In this document: one piece after another, positions 16,759-24,064 of the stretch
How positions within the stretch are numbered: position 1 is the first letter of the stretch
How the letters are laid out: each line of letters starts with the position of its first letter
Source of the DNA: Methylobacterium sp. J-076
GTDB lineage: Bacteria; Pseudomonadota; Alphaproteobacteria; Rhizobiales; Beijerinckiaceae
NCBI RefSeq assembly: GCF_022829405.1
Contig: NZ_JAKSXW010000072.1
Span: 1 to 51,729 of the forward strand
Length of the DNA: 51,729 bases
Reading direction: 5' to 3'
The notes under the pieces: model-generated
The model's database searches: none
Told to the model about the DNA's origin: nothing
What the model saw: the letters and a program-made list of their open reading frames with translations, nothing else
Position numbers and translations under genes: made by a program

Positions 16759-16783
16759 AAAAAAGCCGCCCCGGAGGGCGGCT
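16759..16783 (-). terminator. Intrinsic terminator for leftward transcription
   Basis: On the minus strand, AGCCGCCC pairs with GGGCGGCT around loop TCCG and is followed directly by six T residues (complement of A-tract 16759-16764). This is a textbook rho-independent terminator. It would end the purS-purQ transcript, about 180 nt after the purQ stop, or a separate small RNA. Confidence 0.85.
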
Positions 16784-16880
16784 GAACGAGTCGTCAGGGA
16801 GGCATCAAACAGAGTGGACGAAGAGAGTCGCACTCGCATCCAGCACACTGGATGCCTCCTTCATGAAGCGAAAACCTTAA
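16759..16880 (-). ncRNA. Candidate structured small RNA or structured purQ 3' UTR
   Basis: Between the AT-rich inverted repeat at 16869-16903 and the terminator, the minus strand can form two competing stems. A 9-bp stem pairs 16851-16859 with 16798-16806, and an 8-bp hairpin pairs 16848-16855 with 16836-16843 around a 4-nt loop. They share bases 16851-16855, so only one forms at a time. A 19-codon frame (start MKEASSVLDASATL) also lies here but has no ribosome site. A small RNA of about 110 nt is plausible, as is a structured mRNA tail. Confidence 0.35.
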
Positions 16881-16966
16881 TCGCCGGTTAAGTATAGTTT
16901 TCGACGTCAGATCTGCGGGGCGGAATCAGTCTCTCCGCCGCCGCGCCCGAAACGAGGACGGGCCGG

Positions 16967-17647
16967 TCAGGCCGCGAGGCTCGCGAACAGGCCGCGCCCG
17001 TCGGTGCCGCCGATCAGGTCTTCCACGAAATTCTCGGGGTGGGGCATCATCCCGAGGACGTTGGCGGCCTCGGAGTAGACCCCGGCGATGCTGTTGAGCG
17101 AGCCGTTGCGGTTGGCGGCGACGGTGATCGCGCCGGCCTCGTCGCAGTAGCGGAAGGCCACCCGGCCCTCGCCCTCGATCCGGGCCAGCGTCTCCGGGTC
17201 GGCGAAGTAGTTGCCCTCGCCGTGGGCGACGCAGACGTCGATCACCTGCCCCTTCGTGTAGGCTTGGGCGAAGCGGGTGTCGGTGCGCTCGACCCGCAGG
17301 GTCTGCCGGTGGCAGATGAACCGGCGGTCGGCGTTGCGCATCAGCGCGCCGGGCAGGAGGCCCGACTCGCACAGGATCTGGAAGCCGTTGCAGATGCCGA
17401 GGACGAGGCCGCCCCGGGCCGCATGGGCCCGCACCGCGTCCATGGCCGCCGCGCGGCCGGCGATAGCCCCGCAGCGCAGGTAATCCCCGTAGGAGAAGCC
17501 GCCGGGCAGGACGGCGAGGTCGGTCCCGGCGGGCAGCGCCGTGTCGGCGTGCCACACCATCGAGACCTTCGCGCCCGACATCCGGAGCGCCCGCGCGACG
17601 TCCGCCTCGCGATTCGAACCGGGAAAGACCACGATGGCGGCGTGCAT
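16967..17647 (-). CDS. purQ: Phosphoribosylformylglycinamidine synthase subunit PurQ
   Basis: PurQ is the glutaminase subunit of the PurSQL complex, which converts FGAR to FGAM in purine synthesis. The 226-residue protein is a class I glutamine amidotransferase: LPGGFSYGDYLRCGAIAG, the nucleophile C86 in GICNGFQIL, and the His-Glu pair in MMPHPENF near the C-terminus. It starts within the purS stop (TGATG), so the two are translationally coupled. purL is not in the window. Length is normal. Confidence 0.96.
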   Translation of the reverse strand: MHAAIVVFPGSNREADVARALRMSGAKVSMVWHADTALPAGTDLAVLPGGFSYGDYLRCGAIAGRAAAMDAVRAHAARGGLVLGICNGFQILCESGLLPGALMRNADRRFICHRQTLRVERTDTRFAQAYTKGQVIDVCVAHGEGNYFADPETLARIEGEGRVAFRYCDEAGAITVAANRNGSLNSIAGVYSEAANVLGMMPHPENFVEDLIGGTDGRGLFASLAA

Positions 17648-17886
17648 CAGGCGATCTCGATCGCGTAGTTCTCGACGACGGTGTTGGCCAGCAGCTTCTC
17701 GCAGGCCGCCTTCAGCGTCTCCTGCGCCGTCGCGGCATCGGAGGTGGCGACCTCCAGGTCGAAGACCTTGCCCTGGCGGACGCCCTCGACCCCGGCGATC
17801 CCGAGCGACTTCAGGGCGGCCTCGATCGCCTTGCCCTGGGGATCCAGCACGCCGGTCTTCAGGGTGACGGTGATTCGGGCTTTCAT
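17647..17886 (-). CDS. purS: Phosphoribosylformylglycinamidine synthase subunit PurS
   Basis: This 79-residue protein is the small bridging subunit that brings PurQ and PurL together. It begins MKARITVTLKTGVLDPQGKA and contains IAGVEGVRQGKVFDLEV, the PurS signature. I chose ATG 17886; a GTG 15 nt upstream would add five residues but makes the protein longer than usual, and GGTGAG precedes the ATG region. It overlaps purQ at its stop codon. Confidence 0.94.
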   Translation of the reverse strand: MKARITVTLKTGVLDPQGKAIEAALKSLGIAGVEGVRQGKVFDLEVATSDAATAQETLKAACEKLLANTVVENYAIEIA

Positions 17887-18016
17887 CGCTGTGCAGCTCA
17901 CCAGTTACCGGCCGCGAACCGCGTCGGCGACATCCAACATATGACAGGCGATCCTTAGAACAGGCGGCCCACCTTGTCGAACGCTCCGCCGCCCGCCATC
18001 CCCACCCCGAAAGGGT

Positions 18017-18247
18017 CTACCGATGCCGCGGCGCGGAGAGCGGTTCGATGCTCGTGGCCCGGCGCCAGAGCTGGACCATGATCCAGACGGCGAAGAGACT
18101 GAACAGCCCCATCAGCCCATGGCCGACCCTGTCCCCCAGGTCGAACAGGCCGGCGAGCGCCCAGCCGGCCGCGATCGCCACGGCGAACACCTCCGTGCCC
18201 ACCAGAACCATCATGCTCAGGATGGTGACCGCATTGCGTGCGTTCAC
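18017..18247 (-). CDS. Small membrane protein, function unknown
   Basis: This 76-residue protein has two hydrophobic helices: about 7-35 (VTILSMMVLVGTEVFAVAIA AGWALAGLF) and about 40-60 (GHGLMGLFSLFAVWIMVQLW), with a basic C-terminal tail. It lies between actR and purS on the same strand, 96 nt downstream of actR. No motif reveals a role, and I do not recognise the family. Codon use fits its neighbours. Confidence 0.65.
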   Translation of the reverse strand: MNARNAVTILSMMVLVGTEVFAVAIAAGWALAGLFDLGDRVGHGLMGLFSLFAVWIMVQLWRRATSIEPLSAPRHR

Positions 18248-18343
18248 AGCTCACGCCCTTCCCGCCCGGCGACCGGGCCCGCGACGCTGCCCTGCTACCC
18301 CAGCCCGGCCCGGCGGCGCAACCCGCGCCGCCGGAGGACCGGT

Positions 18344-18943
18344 TCAGCGCGGGGCGCGCTTGGCCAGGATGCGCTGCAGCGTCCGGCGGTGCATGTTGAG
18401 CCGCCGCGCCGTCTCGCTGACGTTGCGGCCGCACAGCTCGTAGACCCGCTGGATGTGCTCCCACCGCACCCGGTCGGCCGACATCGGGTTCTCCGGCGGA
18501 TCCGCGCGCTCGCCCGGCTGGGCCATGAGCGTGCCGTGGATCTCGTCGGCGTCGGCCGGCTTGGCGAGGTAGTCGAACGCCCCGAGCTTCACCGCCGTCA
18601 CCGCCGTGGCGATGTTGCCGTAGCCCGTCAGGATGACCCCACGGGCCTCCGGCCGGCGCTCCTTGAGCCGGGCGATCACGTCGAGCCCGTTGCCGTCGCC
18701 CAGGCGCATGTCGATCACCGCGAAGGCGGGGGCGTGGGCCTCGACGGCGGACACACCCTCGGCCACGCTCTCGGCCACCTGCACGTGGTAGCCGCGGCTC
18801 TCCATGGCCCGGGCGAGCCGGGTCGAGAACGGCTTGTCATCATCGACGATCAACAGGCTGCGGTCCGAGAAGGCAGCCAGTGGATCGGCGTCGTTCAATA
18901 TGGCGGCGTCCGCGGCCACGCTCGTCCCGGATTGCGTCAGCAT
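18344..18943 (-). CDS. actR: Redox response regulator ActR/RegA/PrrA
   Basis: This 199-residue response regulator has a receiver domain with the acidic pocket LLIVDDDKPF and phospho-acceptor D78 in AVIDMRLGDGNG. A short linker is followed by a Fis-type helix-turn-helix (WEHIQRVYELCGRNVSETAR RLNMHRRTLQRILAKR) that ends the protein, as in RegA/PrrA/ActR. The family controls photosynthesis, CO2/N2 fixation, respiration or acid tolerance according to redox state. AGGAG precedes the ATG, 36 nt after actS, so both are in one operon. Confidence 0.93.
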   Translation of the reverse strand: MLTQSGTSVAADAAILNDADPLAAFSDRSLLIVDDDKPFSTRLARAMESRGYHVQVAESVAEGVSAVEAHAPAFAVIDMRLGDGNGLDVIARLKERRPEARGVILTGYGNIATAVTAVKLGAFDYLAKPADADEIHGTLMAQPGERADPPENPMSADRVRWEHIQRVYELCGRNVSETARRLNMHRRTLQRILAKRAPR

Positions 18944-18979
18944 CGGGAGCTCCTTTCGAAGATCTCTTCGTTGAGTCCA

Positions 18980-20377
18980 CTATATAGGCACGATGTCGCG
19001 GGACGGCAGGGGCGTGGAACCGCTTATCTCAGGAGAATGTCGCGGGACGGCGCCACGCTCGAAAATGTGACGGGCCCAGGAGACACGGACGATCGCCCCG
19101 TGCTCATCGTGGCCGGCGGCGTTCGACAGGCCGATCTGCGCGCCGGATCTCTCGATCAACGTCTTGGCGATGAACAGGCCGAGGCCGAGACCCACCGTCT
19201 CGGTGCCGCCGGCCGAGGGCTGTTCGGCGCTGCGGGTGGTGACGTAGGGCTCCCCCGCCCGCAGGAGCACCTCCGCCGAGAAGCCGGGGCCGTCGTCGCG
19301 GATCTCGATCCAGACCCGGTCGTGGTTCCAGTGCCCCTCGATCACGACCCGCGTCGTCGCGAAGTCCACCGCGTTGTCGAGGATGTTGCCGAGCCCGAAC
19401 ATCACCCCGGGGTTGCGGCGGCAGCCGGGCTCCGGCCCCTCCCCCCGGCAGGAGGCATCGATCACCACGCCCAGCGCCCGCTGGGGGGCCACCAGCTCCT
19501 CCACGAGGTGGCTGAACGTCACCGTCGTCAGGAAGCCGCCCCCTTCGCCGTCGCCGTCGAGGGAGGTGAGCTTGCCGAGGATGCTCCGGCAGCGGTCGAC
19601 CTGCTCCCGGAGCAGGGCGAGGTCCTCGGCGACGGCGGGGGAGGCGTCGGGCCCGATCTGGCGGATCAGCTCCTTGGAGACGACCATGATCGTCCCGAGC
19701 GGCGTGCCGAGTTCGTGGGCCGCGGCGGCGGCGAGCCCGTCGAGCTGGGACAGGTGCTGCTCGCGGGCGAGCACCAGCTCCGTGGCGGCGAGGGCCCGGG
19801 CGAGCTGGCGCGCCTCCTCCGCCACCCGCCACGCGTAGACGCCGGTGAAGGCCGTCCCGAGGAGGATCGCCGTCCACACCCCCGAGACGTAGAGGAACGG
19901 CAGCTCGATCCGCCCGTCGGCGAACCAGGGCAGGGGCCGGTGGACCAGGGCGAGCAGGGTGGCGAGGCCGATGGCGAGCAGCCCGAGCGCCAGGGTCCGC
20001 TCCGGCGGCAGCGCCGTGGCGGAGATCAGCACGGGGGCGAGGAACAGCAGGGAGAACGGGTTCTGCAGCCCGCCCGTGAGGAACAGCAGGGCGGCGAGCT
20101 GCACGATGTCGAAGGCCAGCAGCAGGGCCGCCGAATCGGCGTTCAGCCGGTAGCTCGCCGGGAAGCGGATCCGCAGGGCGAGGTTCAGCCAGGACGACGC
20201 CGCGATGACGAGGAAGCACCAGCCGAAGGGCAGGTTCAGGCCGAGCCCGAACTGCGCCCCCACCACCGCCGCGCTCTGCCCGGTGATGGCGAGCCAGCGC
20301 AGCCTGACGAACGTGTCGAGGCGAAGTTGCCGGGCCCTGCCGTCGAGTCCGGCCAGACTCTCCTGAATCGTATGCAT
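18980..20377 (-). CDS. actS: Redox sensor histidine kinase ActS/RegB/PrrB
   Basis: This 465-residue membrane kinase has about six transmembrane helices in residues 28-185. The quinone-sensing motif GGLQNPF is at 102-108. The phosphorylated His is H221 in AAAAHELGTPLGTI, and the redox-box Cys is C263 in DRCRSILGKL. A HATPase domain follows (DNAVDFATT, DDGPGFS, GLGLGLFIAKTL). RegB-type kinases sense the oxidation state of the quinone pool and signal to ActR, encoded directly downstream. The C-terminus ends with a repeated stretch (15-bp direct repeats near 18,992 and 19,037), an unusual local duplication. Confidence 0.93.
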   Translation of the reverse strand: MHTIQESLAGLDGRARQLRLDTFVRLRWLAITGQSAAVVGAQFGLGLNLPFGWCFLVIAASSWLNLALRIRFPASYRLNADSAALLLAFDIVQLAALLFLTGGLQNPFSLLFLAPVLISATALPPERTLALGLLAIGLATLLALVHRPLPWFADGRIELPFLYVSGVWTAILLGTAFTGVYAWRVAEEARQLARALAATELVLAREQHLSQLDGLAAAAAHELGTPLGTIMVVSKELIRQIGPDASPAVAEDLALLREQVDRCRSILGKLTSLDGDGEGGGFLTTVTFSHLVEELVAPQRALGVVIDASCRGEGPEPGCRRNPGVMFGLGNILDNAVDFATTRVVIEGHWNHDRVWIEIRDDGPGFSAEVLLRAGEPYVTTRSAEQPSAGGTETVGLGLGLFIAKTLIERSGAQIGLSNAAGHDEHGAIVRVSWARHIFERGAVPRHSPEISGSTPLPSRDIVPI

Positions 20378-20574
20378 CCTCAGACCTTAGGGTGCGGTTC
20401 GCGGAACTGAAGGCGGCCTGCGTCGAAACCGCATCCGATCCCCCCTCCGGCCGGGGGCCCCGGTTGAGACGACGGGCCGCGTTGTTCCGCCGGTGTTCAG
20501 GGGGAACACTCATTCTCCGGGTCCGGTTGCCGGGAGTTCGCCGGCGACCCTGTGCGCCACGGAGGAGACCGCCG

Positions 20575-21855
20575 ATGCTGCTGGCCTATGGGATGTTCGA
20601 GGGCGCGCGGATGATGATGGCGCCGGCGCGGATGGCGGCCGACCTCACCCGCCACAGCATCCGGAGCCCGGCCAACCCGCTGGCCTACTCGCCCTACGCC
20701 CGCTCCATCGCAGCGGGGTGCGAGATGTTCGAGCGGGTGACCCGGCGCTATGGCAAGCCCGCCTTCGGCTTCACCGAGACCGTGGTGGACGGGCAGCGCG
20801 TCCCGGTGACGGAACGGGTCGTCTCCGAGCGGCCGTTCTGCCGGCTCATCGCCTTCGACCGGGGCTTCACCACCCCGCCCGCCGCGCCGCAGCCGAAGCT
20901 GCTGGTCGTCGCCCCCATGTCGGGCCACTACGCCACGCTGCTGCGCGGCACCGTGGAGGCGATGCTGCCGAACCATCGGGTGTTCGTCACCGACTGGACG
21001 GACGCGCGGATGGTCCCGCTGCTCGCCGGCCCGTTCGACCTCGACAACTACATCGAGACCCTGCGCGACATCTTCGCCGAGCTCGGGCCCGACCTGCACG
21101 TGATGGCCGTGTGCCAGCCGGCCGTGCCGGTGATGGCGGCCGTGGCGCTGATGGAGGCCGAGGGCGAGCCGCACGTGCCCGCCTCCATGACCCTGATGGG
21201 CGGCCCCATCGACACCCGCCGCTCGCCCACCGCCGTGAACTGCCTCGCCCAGGAGCGCGGCCAGGAGTGGTTCGAGCGCAACACGATCAGCCTCGTGCCG
21301 CCGCTCTATCCGGGGGCGTTCCGCCGGGTCTATCCGGGCTTCCTGCAGCTCTCGGGGTTCATGGCGATGAACCTCGACCGGCACGTCACCGCCCATACGG
21401 ACATGTTCGACCACTTGGTGAAGGGCGACGGCGATTCGGCCGAGAAGCACCGGGAGTTCTACGACGAGTACCTCGCGGTGATGGACCTCACCGCCGAGTA
21501 CTACCTGCAGACCGTGGAGACGGTGTTCGTGAACCACAGCCTGCCGAAGGGGGAGATGGTCGTGCGCGGGGTGCCGGTCGATCCGTCCGCGATCCGCCGC
21601 TGCGCCATCCTGGCGGTGGAGGGCGAGAACGACGACATCTCCGGCGTCGGCCAGACCAAGGCGGCCCTCGACCTGACGCCCAACCTGCCGGATTCGCGCA
21701 AGGCCTACCACCTGCAGGCGGGCGTGGGGCATTACGGGGTGTTCAACGGCTCCCGCTACCGCGCGATCATCGCCCCGCGGATCGCGGCCTTCATCCGCGA
21801 GATGGGCACCGGGGCGAAGCAGACCCGCCCGGCCTACCTGCGCAGCGTCGGCTGA
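20575..21855 (+). CDS. phaZ: Intracellular polyhydroxyalkanoate depolymerase PhaZ
   Basis: This 426-residue alpha/beta-hydrolase degrades stored poly-3-hydroxybutyrate granules. The nucleophile is a cysteine, C180 in MAVCQPAVPVMAAV, in place of the usual lipase serine, as in intracellular PhaZ enzymes. The Asp is in VEGENDDISG and the His in GVGHYGVFNG. The N-terminus has no signal peptide, consistent with a granule-bound cytoplasmic enzyme. GGAGGAG precedes ATG 20575; longer frames upstream have no ribosome site. It is divergent from actSR, so the 197-bp spacer holds both promoters. Confidence 0.93.
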   Translation: MLLAYGMFEGARMMMAPARMAADLTRHSIRSPANPLAYSPYARSIAAGCEMFERVTRRYGKPAFGFTETVVDGQRVPVTERVVSERPFCRLIAFDRGFTTPPAAPQPKLLVVAPMSGHYATLLRGTVEAMLPNHRVFVTDWTDARMVPLLAGPFDLDNYIETLRDIFAELGPDLHVMAVCQPAVPVMAAVALMEAEGEPHVPASMTLMGGPIDTRRSPTAVNCLAQERGQEWFERNTISLVPPLYPGAFRRVYPGFLQLSGFMAMNLDRHVTAHTDMFDHLVKGDGDSAEKHREFYDEYLAVMDLTAEYYLQTVETVFVNHSLPKGEMVVRGVPVDPSAIRRCAILAVEGENDDISGVGQTKAALDLTPNLPDSRKAYHLQAGVGHYGVFNGSRYRAIIAPRIAAFIREMGTGAKQTRPAYLRSVG

Positions 21856-21867
21856 CGCCCACCGCGT

Positions 21868-21912
21868 CCCCTCCCCGCTCTGCGGGGGAGGGCGGCCCCC
21901 GGAGGGGGCGGG
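21868..21912. repeat. Half copy of the GC-rich palindromic element
   Basis: The stretch reads CCCCTCCCCGCTCTGCGGGG then GAGGGCGGCCCCCGGAGGGG. It is one arm of the family seen complete at 31,357-31,511 and 48,358-48,531. It lies directly after the phaZ stop and may act as a transcription end between phaZ and the convergent small gene. Confidence 0.6.
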
Positions 21913-21930
21913 AAGACCGGCCCGCCCGCC

Positions 21931-22155
21931 TCAGGCCGCGAGGCCGACGGGCTCGGCCTGCACCGCCGGGCGGGGGCCGAACAGGGTCTGGTAGAGGGCG
22001 CCGGGGGTGCGCGAGCACCCGTCGCCGTCGACGATCGCCACCTCGGACAGGCCGGCGGCGATGAGGCTCATGGCCTGATCGAGGGCCGAGAGGACCGACG
22101 CGTGCAGGTGGTCGCGGCGGCCGACGGCGCAGCGGGCGGTGACAGTATAGCTCAC
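21931..22155 (-). CDS. Small conserved-looking protein, function unknown
   Basis: This 74-residue protein starts at GTG 22155 with GAGGA upstream. The sequence MSYTVTARCAVGRRDHLHAS, with SALDQAMSLIAAGLSEVAIV after it, suggests a compact mixed alpha/beta fold: a strand, a helix, then a strand ending in VDGDG. No membrane segment or signal is seen. It converges with phaZ. A 14-nt palindrome lies about 92 nt upstream. I do not recognise the family. Confidence 0.6.
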   Translation of the reverse strand: MSYTVTARCAVGRRDHLHASVLSALDQAMSLIAAGLSEVAIVDGDGCSRTPGALYQTLFGPRPAVQAEPVGLAA

Positions 22156-22246
22156 GGGGATTCGTTCCTCGGCAGTCGGCTCCGCGCAGAGGCTGCCGGC
22201 GCCGTCTCATTCACCCGGAATAGCGGCGACACGTTGATTTAAAGTT

Positions 22247-22260
22247 GTCTCGCCCGAGAC
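22247..22260. promoter_or_regulatory. 14-nt palindrome GTCTCGCCCGAGAC, possible operator
   Basis: GTCTCG and CGAGAC are exact inverted arms around CC. The palindrome lies in an AT-richer stretch (gttgatttaaagtt just before it) between the SDR end and the small gene start, in the likely promoter of the latter. A repressor site is plausible; no protein can be assigned. Confidence 0.35.
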
Positions 22261-22360
22261 GCCGCAACAAATCGCGCGGAAATGGATGACGCGCGATCTT
22301 CTGGCGGTGCCGTCACCGCGTGCGCCCCGCCGCGATGACGAGGGAGGGGCGCCGCGCGCC

Positions 22361-23143
22361 CTACCGCTTGTCCGCCCGCAGGGCCGGCAGGCCGATGCCG
22401 GTGGCCTCGAAGCCGCCATCCACCGCGATGACCTGCCCCGTGACGTAGGAGGCCCGCGCGGAGCACAGGAACACGATCACCTCGGCGAGCTCGGTCTCCA
22501 GCCCGTAGCGGGCGAGCGGCACGGCGTCGTGGTAGGCGGCGCGGATCTCGGGGCTGTGGACCGCCTTGGCCATGGCGGTGTCCACCGGGCCGGGGGCGAC
22601 GGCGTTCACGCGGATGCCGTCCTGGGCCAGCTCGATGGCCAGTTGCTTGGTGAGCTGGGCGAGGCCGGCCTTGCTGGTGCCGTAGGCGACCCGGAGCGTC
22701 GAGGCGCGCAGGCCCGAGATGGAGGTGATGTTCACCACCGCCCCGCCGCCGCCCGCGGCCATGAGCGGCGCGGCGGCCTGGGTGCAGAGGAACGGGCCGG
22801 AGAGGTTCACCGCCAGCACCTTCGACCAATCCTCGAAGGTGGTCTCCAGAAGCGGCTTGAAGATCGCGATGCCGGCATTGTTCACCAGGGCGTCGAGGCG
22901 GCCGAACCGGTCGGAGACCTGCTGCACGGCGGCCTTCACCTGCGCGGGGACGGAGACGTCGGCGGTGATCGCCAGCGTCGCCTCGGGCTTGGCGAGGCGG
23001 TCCATGGTCGCCGCGAGGGTCGCCCCGTCGATGTCGAGGAGGGCGACCGTCCAGCCCTCCGCGAGCAGGCGCTCCGTGGTGGCGAGGCCGATGCCCCGCG
23101 CGGCCCCCGTCACGAGGGCGATCCGTCCTTGGGTTTCCTGCAC
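22361..23143 (-). CDS. Short-chain dehydrogenase/reductase (SDR)
   Basis: This 260-residue classical SDR has the cofactor motif TGAARGIG (12-19), NNAG, the catalytic serine in NITSISGL and the YGTSK tetrad motif, ending with the common VDGGFEATG tail. The residue after the second beta strand is Asp (LLDIDG), which favours NAD over NADP. I chose GTG 23143 because GGAGA lies 7 nt upstream and it gives the family length. It overlaps the end of the nucleotidyltransferase gene by 34 nt, so the two are co-transcribed. Substrate unknown; a 3-oxoacyl-type or sugar alcohol reaction is possible. Confidence 0.88.
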   Translation of the reverse strand: MQETQGRIALVTGAARGIGLATTERLLAEGWTVALLDIDGATLAATMDRLAKPEATLAITADVSVPAQVKAAVQQVSDRFGRLDALVNNAGIAIFKPLLETTFEDWSKVLAVNLSGPFLCTQAAAPLMAAGGGGAVVNITSISGLRASTLRVAYGTSKAGLAQLTKQLAIELAQDGIRVNAVAPGPVDTAMAKAVHSPEIRAAYHDAVPLARYGLETELAEVIVFLCSARASYVTGQVIAVDGGFEATGIGLPALRADKR

Positions 23144-23919
23144 GATGCGATCTCCGTCGCGGGGGTGGGCCGAATCGACCCTTGATTCAGGGGGGTGCGG
23201 GTGCTGGCCTGCACCCGTTCCTCGGCGGCGCGGATCGCCTCCGGGGTTCCGACATGCAGCCATTGCCCGTCGAGGCGCATGCCGCAGAGCCGCCCGGCCG
23301 CGATGGCCCTGTCGAACAGGCGGTTCAGGGAGAAGGACCCCTCCGGCGCGTCGGTGAACAGCGCCGGCTTCAGGATGGCGACGCCCGCGTAGATGAAAGG
23401 CGCGACCTTGCGCTCGCCCCGGCGCTCCAGGCGCCCGTCCGCGTCCATCACGAAGTCGCCCGCGCCCTCGTAGCCGAGGCTGGTGGTGGTGGGGGCCACG
23501 AGGAGGAGCGCGTCCATCCGCGCCCCGTCCCACCGGGCGATCAGCCGGGAGAGGTTGGGCTCGGGCCCTTCGAGCCAGAACGAATCGGAGTTCATCACCA
23601 CGAAGGGCGCCTCGCCCAGGAGGGGCAGCGCCTTGCGGACGCCGCCGCCGGTCTCGAGCAGGGCCGCGCGCTCGTCGGAGACGGTGATGCGCGGCGCCCC
23701 CGACCGGCGGGCGAGGTGCCCCTCGATCTGGTCGGCGAGCCAGTGGACGTTCACCACCGCCTCGGTGAGCCCCGCCTCCGCCGCCCGGTCGAGGGCGTGG
23801 TCGAGGAGCGCCTTGCCGGCGACCGCCACCAGCGGCTTGGGCAGGGTGTCCGTCACCGGCCTCATGCGCGTGCCGAGCCCGGCGGCGAGGACGAAGACGG
23901 TCGAGGGCGCATCGCTCAT
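23110..23919 (-). CDS. Sugar-1-phosphate nucleotidyltransferase, MurU-like
   Basis: This 269-residue enzyme has the nucleotidyltransferase signature LAAGLGTRMRPVTDTLPKPL (11-30), the metal-binding Asp in VVMNSDSFWL, and GEREV-like basic residues before VAPFIYAGVAIL. In context it is likely MurU, which makes UDP-MurNAc from MurNAc-1-phosphate in the cell-wall recycling shortcut. Its upstream neighbour is the AmgK-type kinase that makes the substrate. I chose ATG 23919; the longer frame starts in a repeat. The 3' end overlaps the SDR start. Confidence 0.85.
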   Translation of the reverse strand: MSDAPSTVFVLAAGLGTRMRPVTDTLPKPLVAVAGKALLDHALDRAAEAGLTEAVVNVHWLADQIEGHLARRSGAPRITVSDERAALLETGGGVRKALPLLGEAPFVVMNSDSFWLEGPEPNLSRLIARWDGARMDALLLVAPTTTSLGYEGAGDFVMDADGRLERRGERKVAPFIYAGVAILKPALFTDAPEGSFSLNRLFDRAIAAGRLCGMRLDGQWLHVGTPEAIRAAEERVQASTRTPLNQGSIRPTPATEIASCRKPKDGSPS

Positions 23920-23947
23920 GGGGGTCGTGACCGGCAGGCTTTGGACG

Positions 23948-24045
23948 AGACGGGGGTCCCGGAGGGCGAGCCCTTCGGTGGGGTCCAGGGGCAAGGCCCC
24001 CGGAGAACGCGGGGGCCCACCCCGCACCCGCACGAGGATCCCGGA
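23948..24045. repeat. GC-rich repeat element in the amgK-murU spacer
   Basis: The 145-nt spacer is filled with a block reading GGGGTCCAGGGGCAAGGCCC then CCGGAG, with surrounding inverted pieces (GGGGTCC, GGGGGCCC). It has the same style as the element at 36,339-36,444 and is probably a dispersed intergenic repeat. The longer frame of the nucleotidyltransferase runs through it, which argues against that start. Confidence 0.5.
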
Positions 24046-24064
24046 CCGGGTGAAACCACGATTC

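Larger units (their letters stand above)
16638..16966. other. Convergent spacer between the efflux pump and purQ, with strong RNA structure
   Basis: No protein gene of normal size lies here. On the minus strand the stretch contains an intrinsic terminator and several hairpins described as separate entries. An inverted repeat CGAAAAC (16869-16875) / GTTTTCG (16897-16903), with inner CTTAA/TTAAG arms, lies at 16869-16903 and is markedly AT-richer than its surroundings. Confidence 0.6.

Noticed and set aside
16793..16868. A 19-codon peptide gene inside the structured RNA region
   Set aside because: It has no ribosome site and its codons coincide with the hairpin arms, so the structure explains the sequence better.
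19037..20410. A long plus-strand frame opposite actS, with AGGAG before an ATG at 19037
   Set aside because: The ribosome-like string is part of a direct repeat in the kinase gene, and the translation is low-complexity without any domain.
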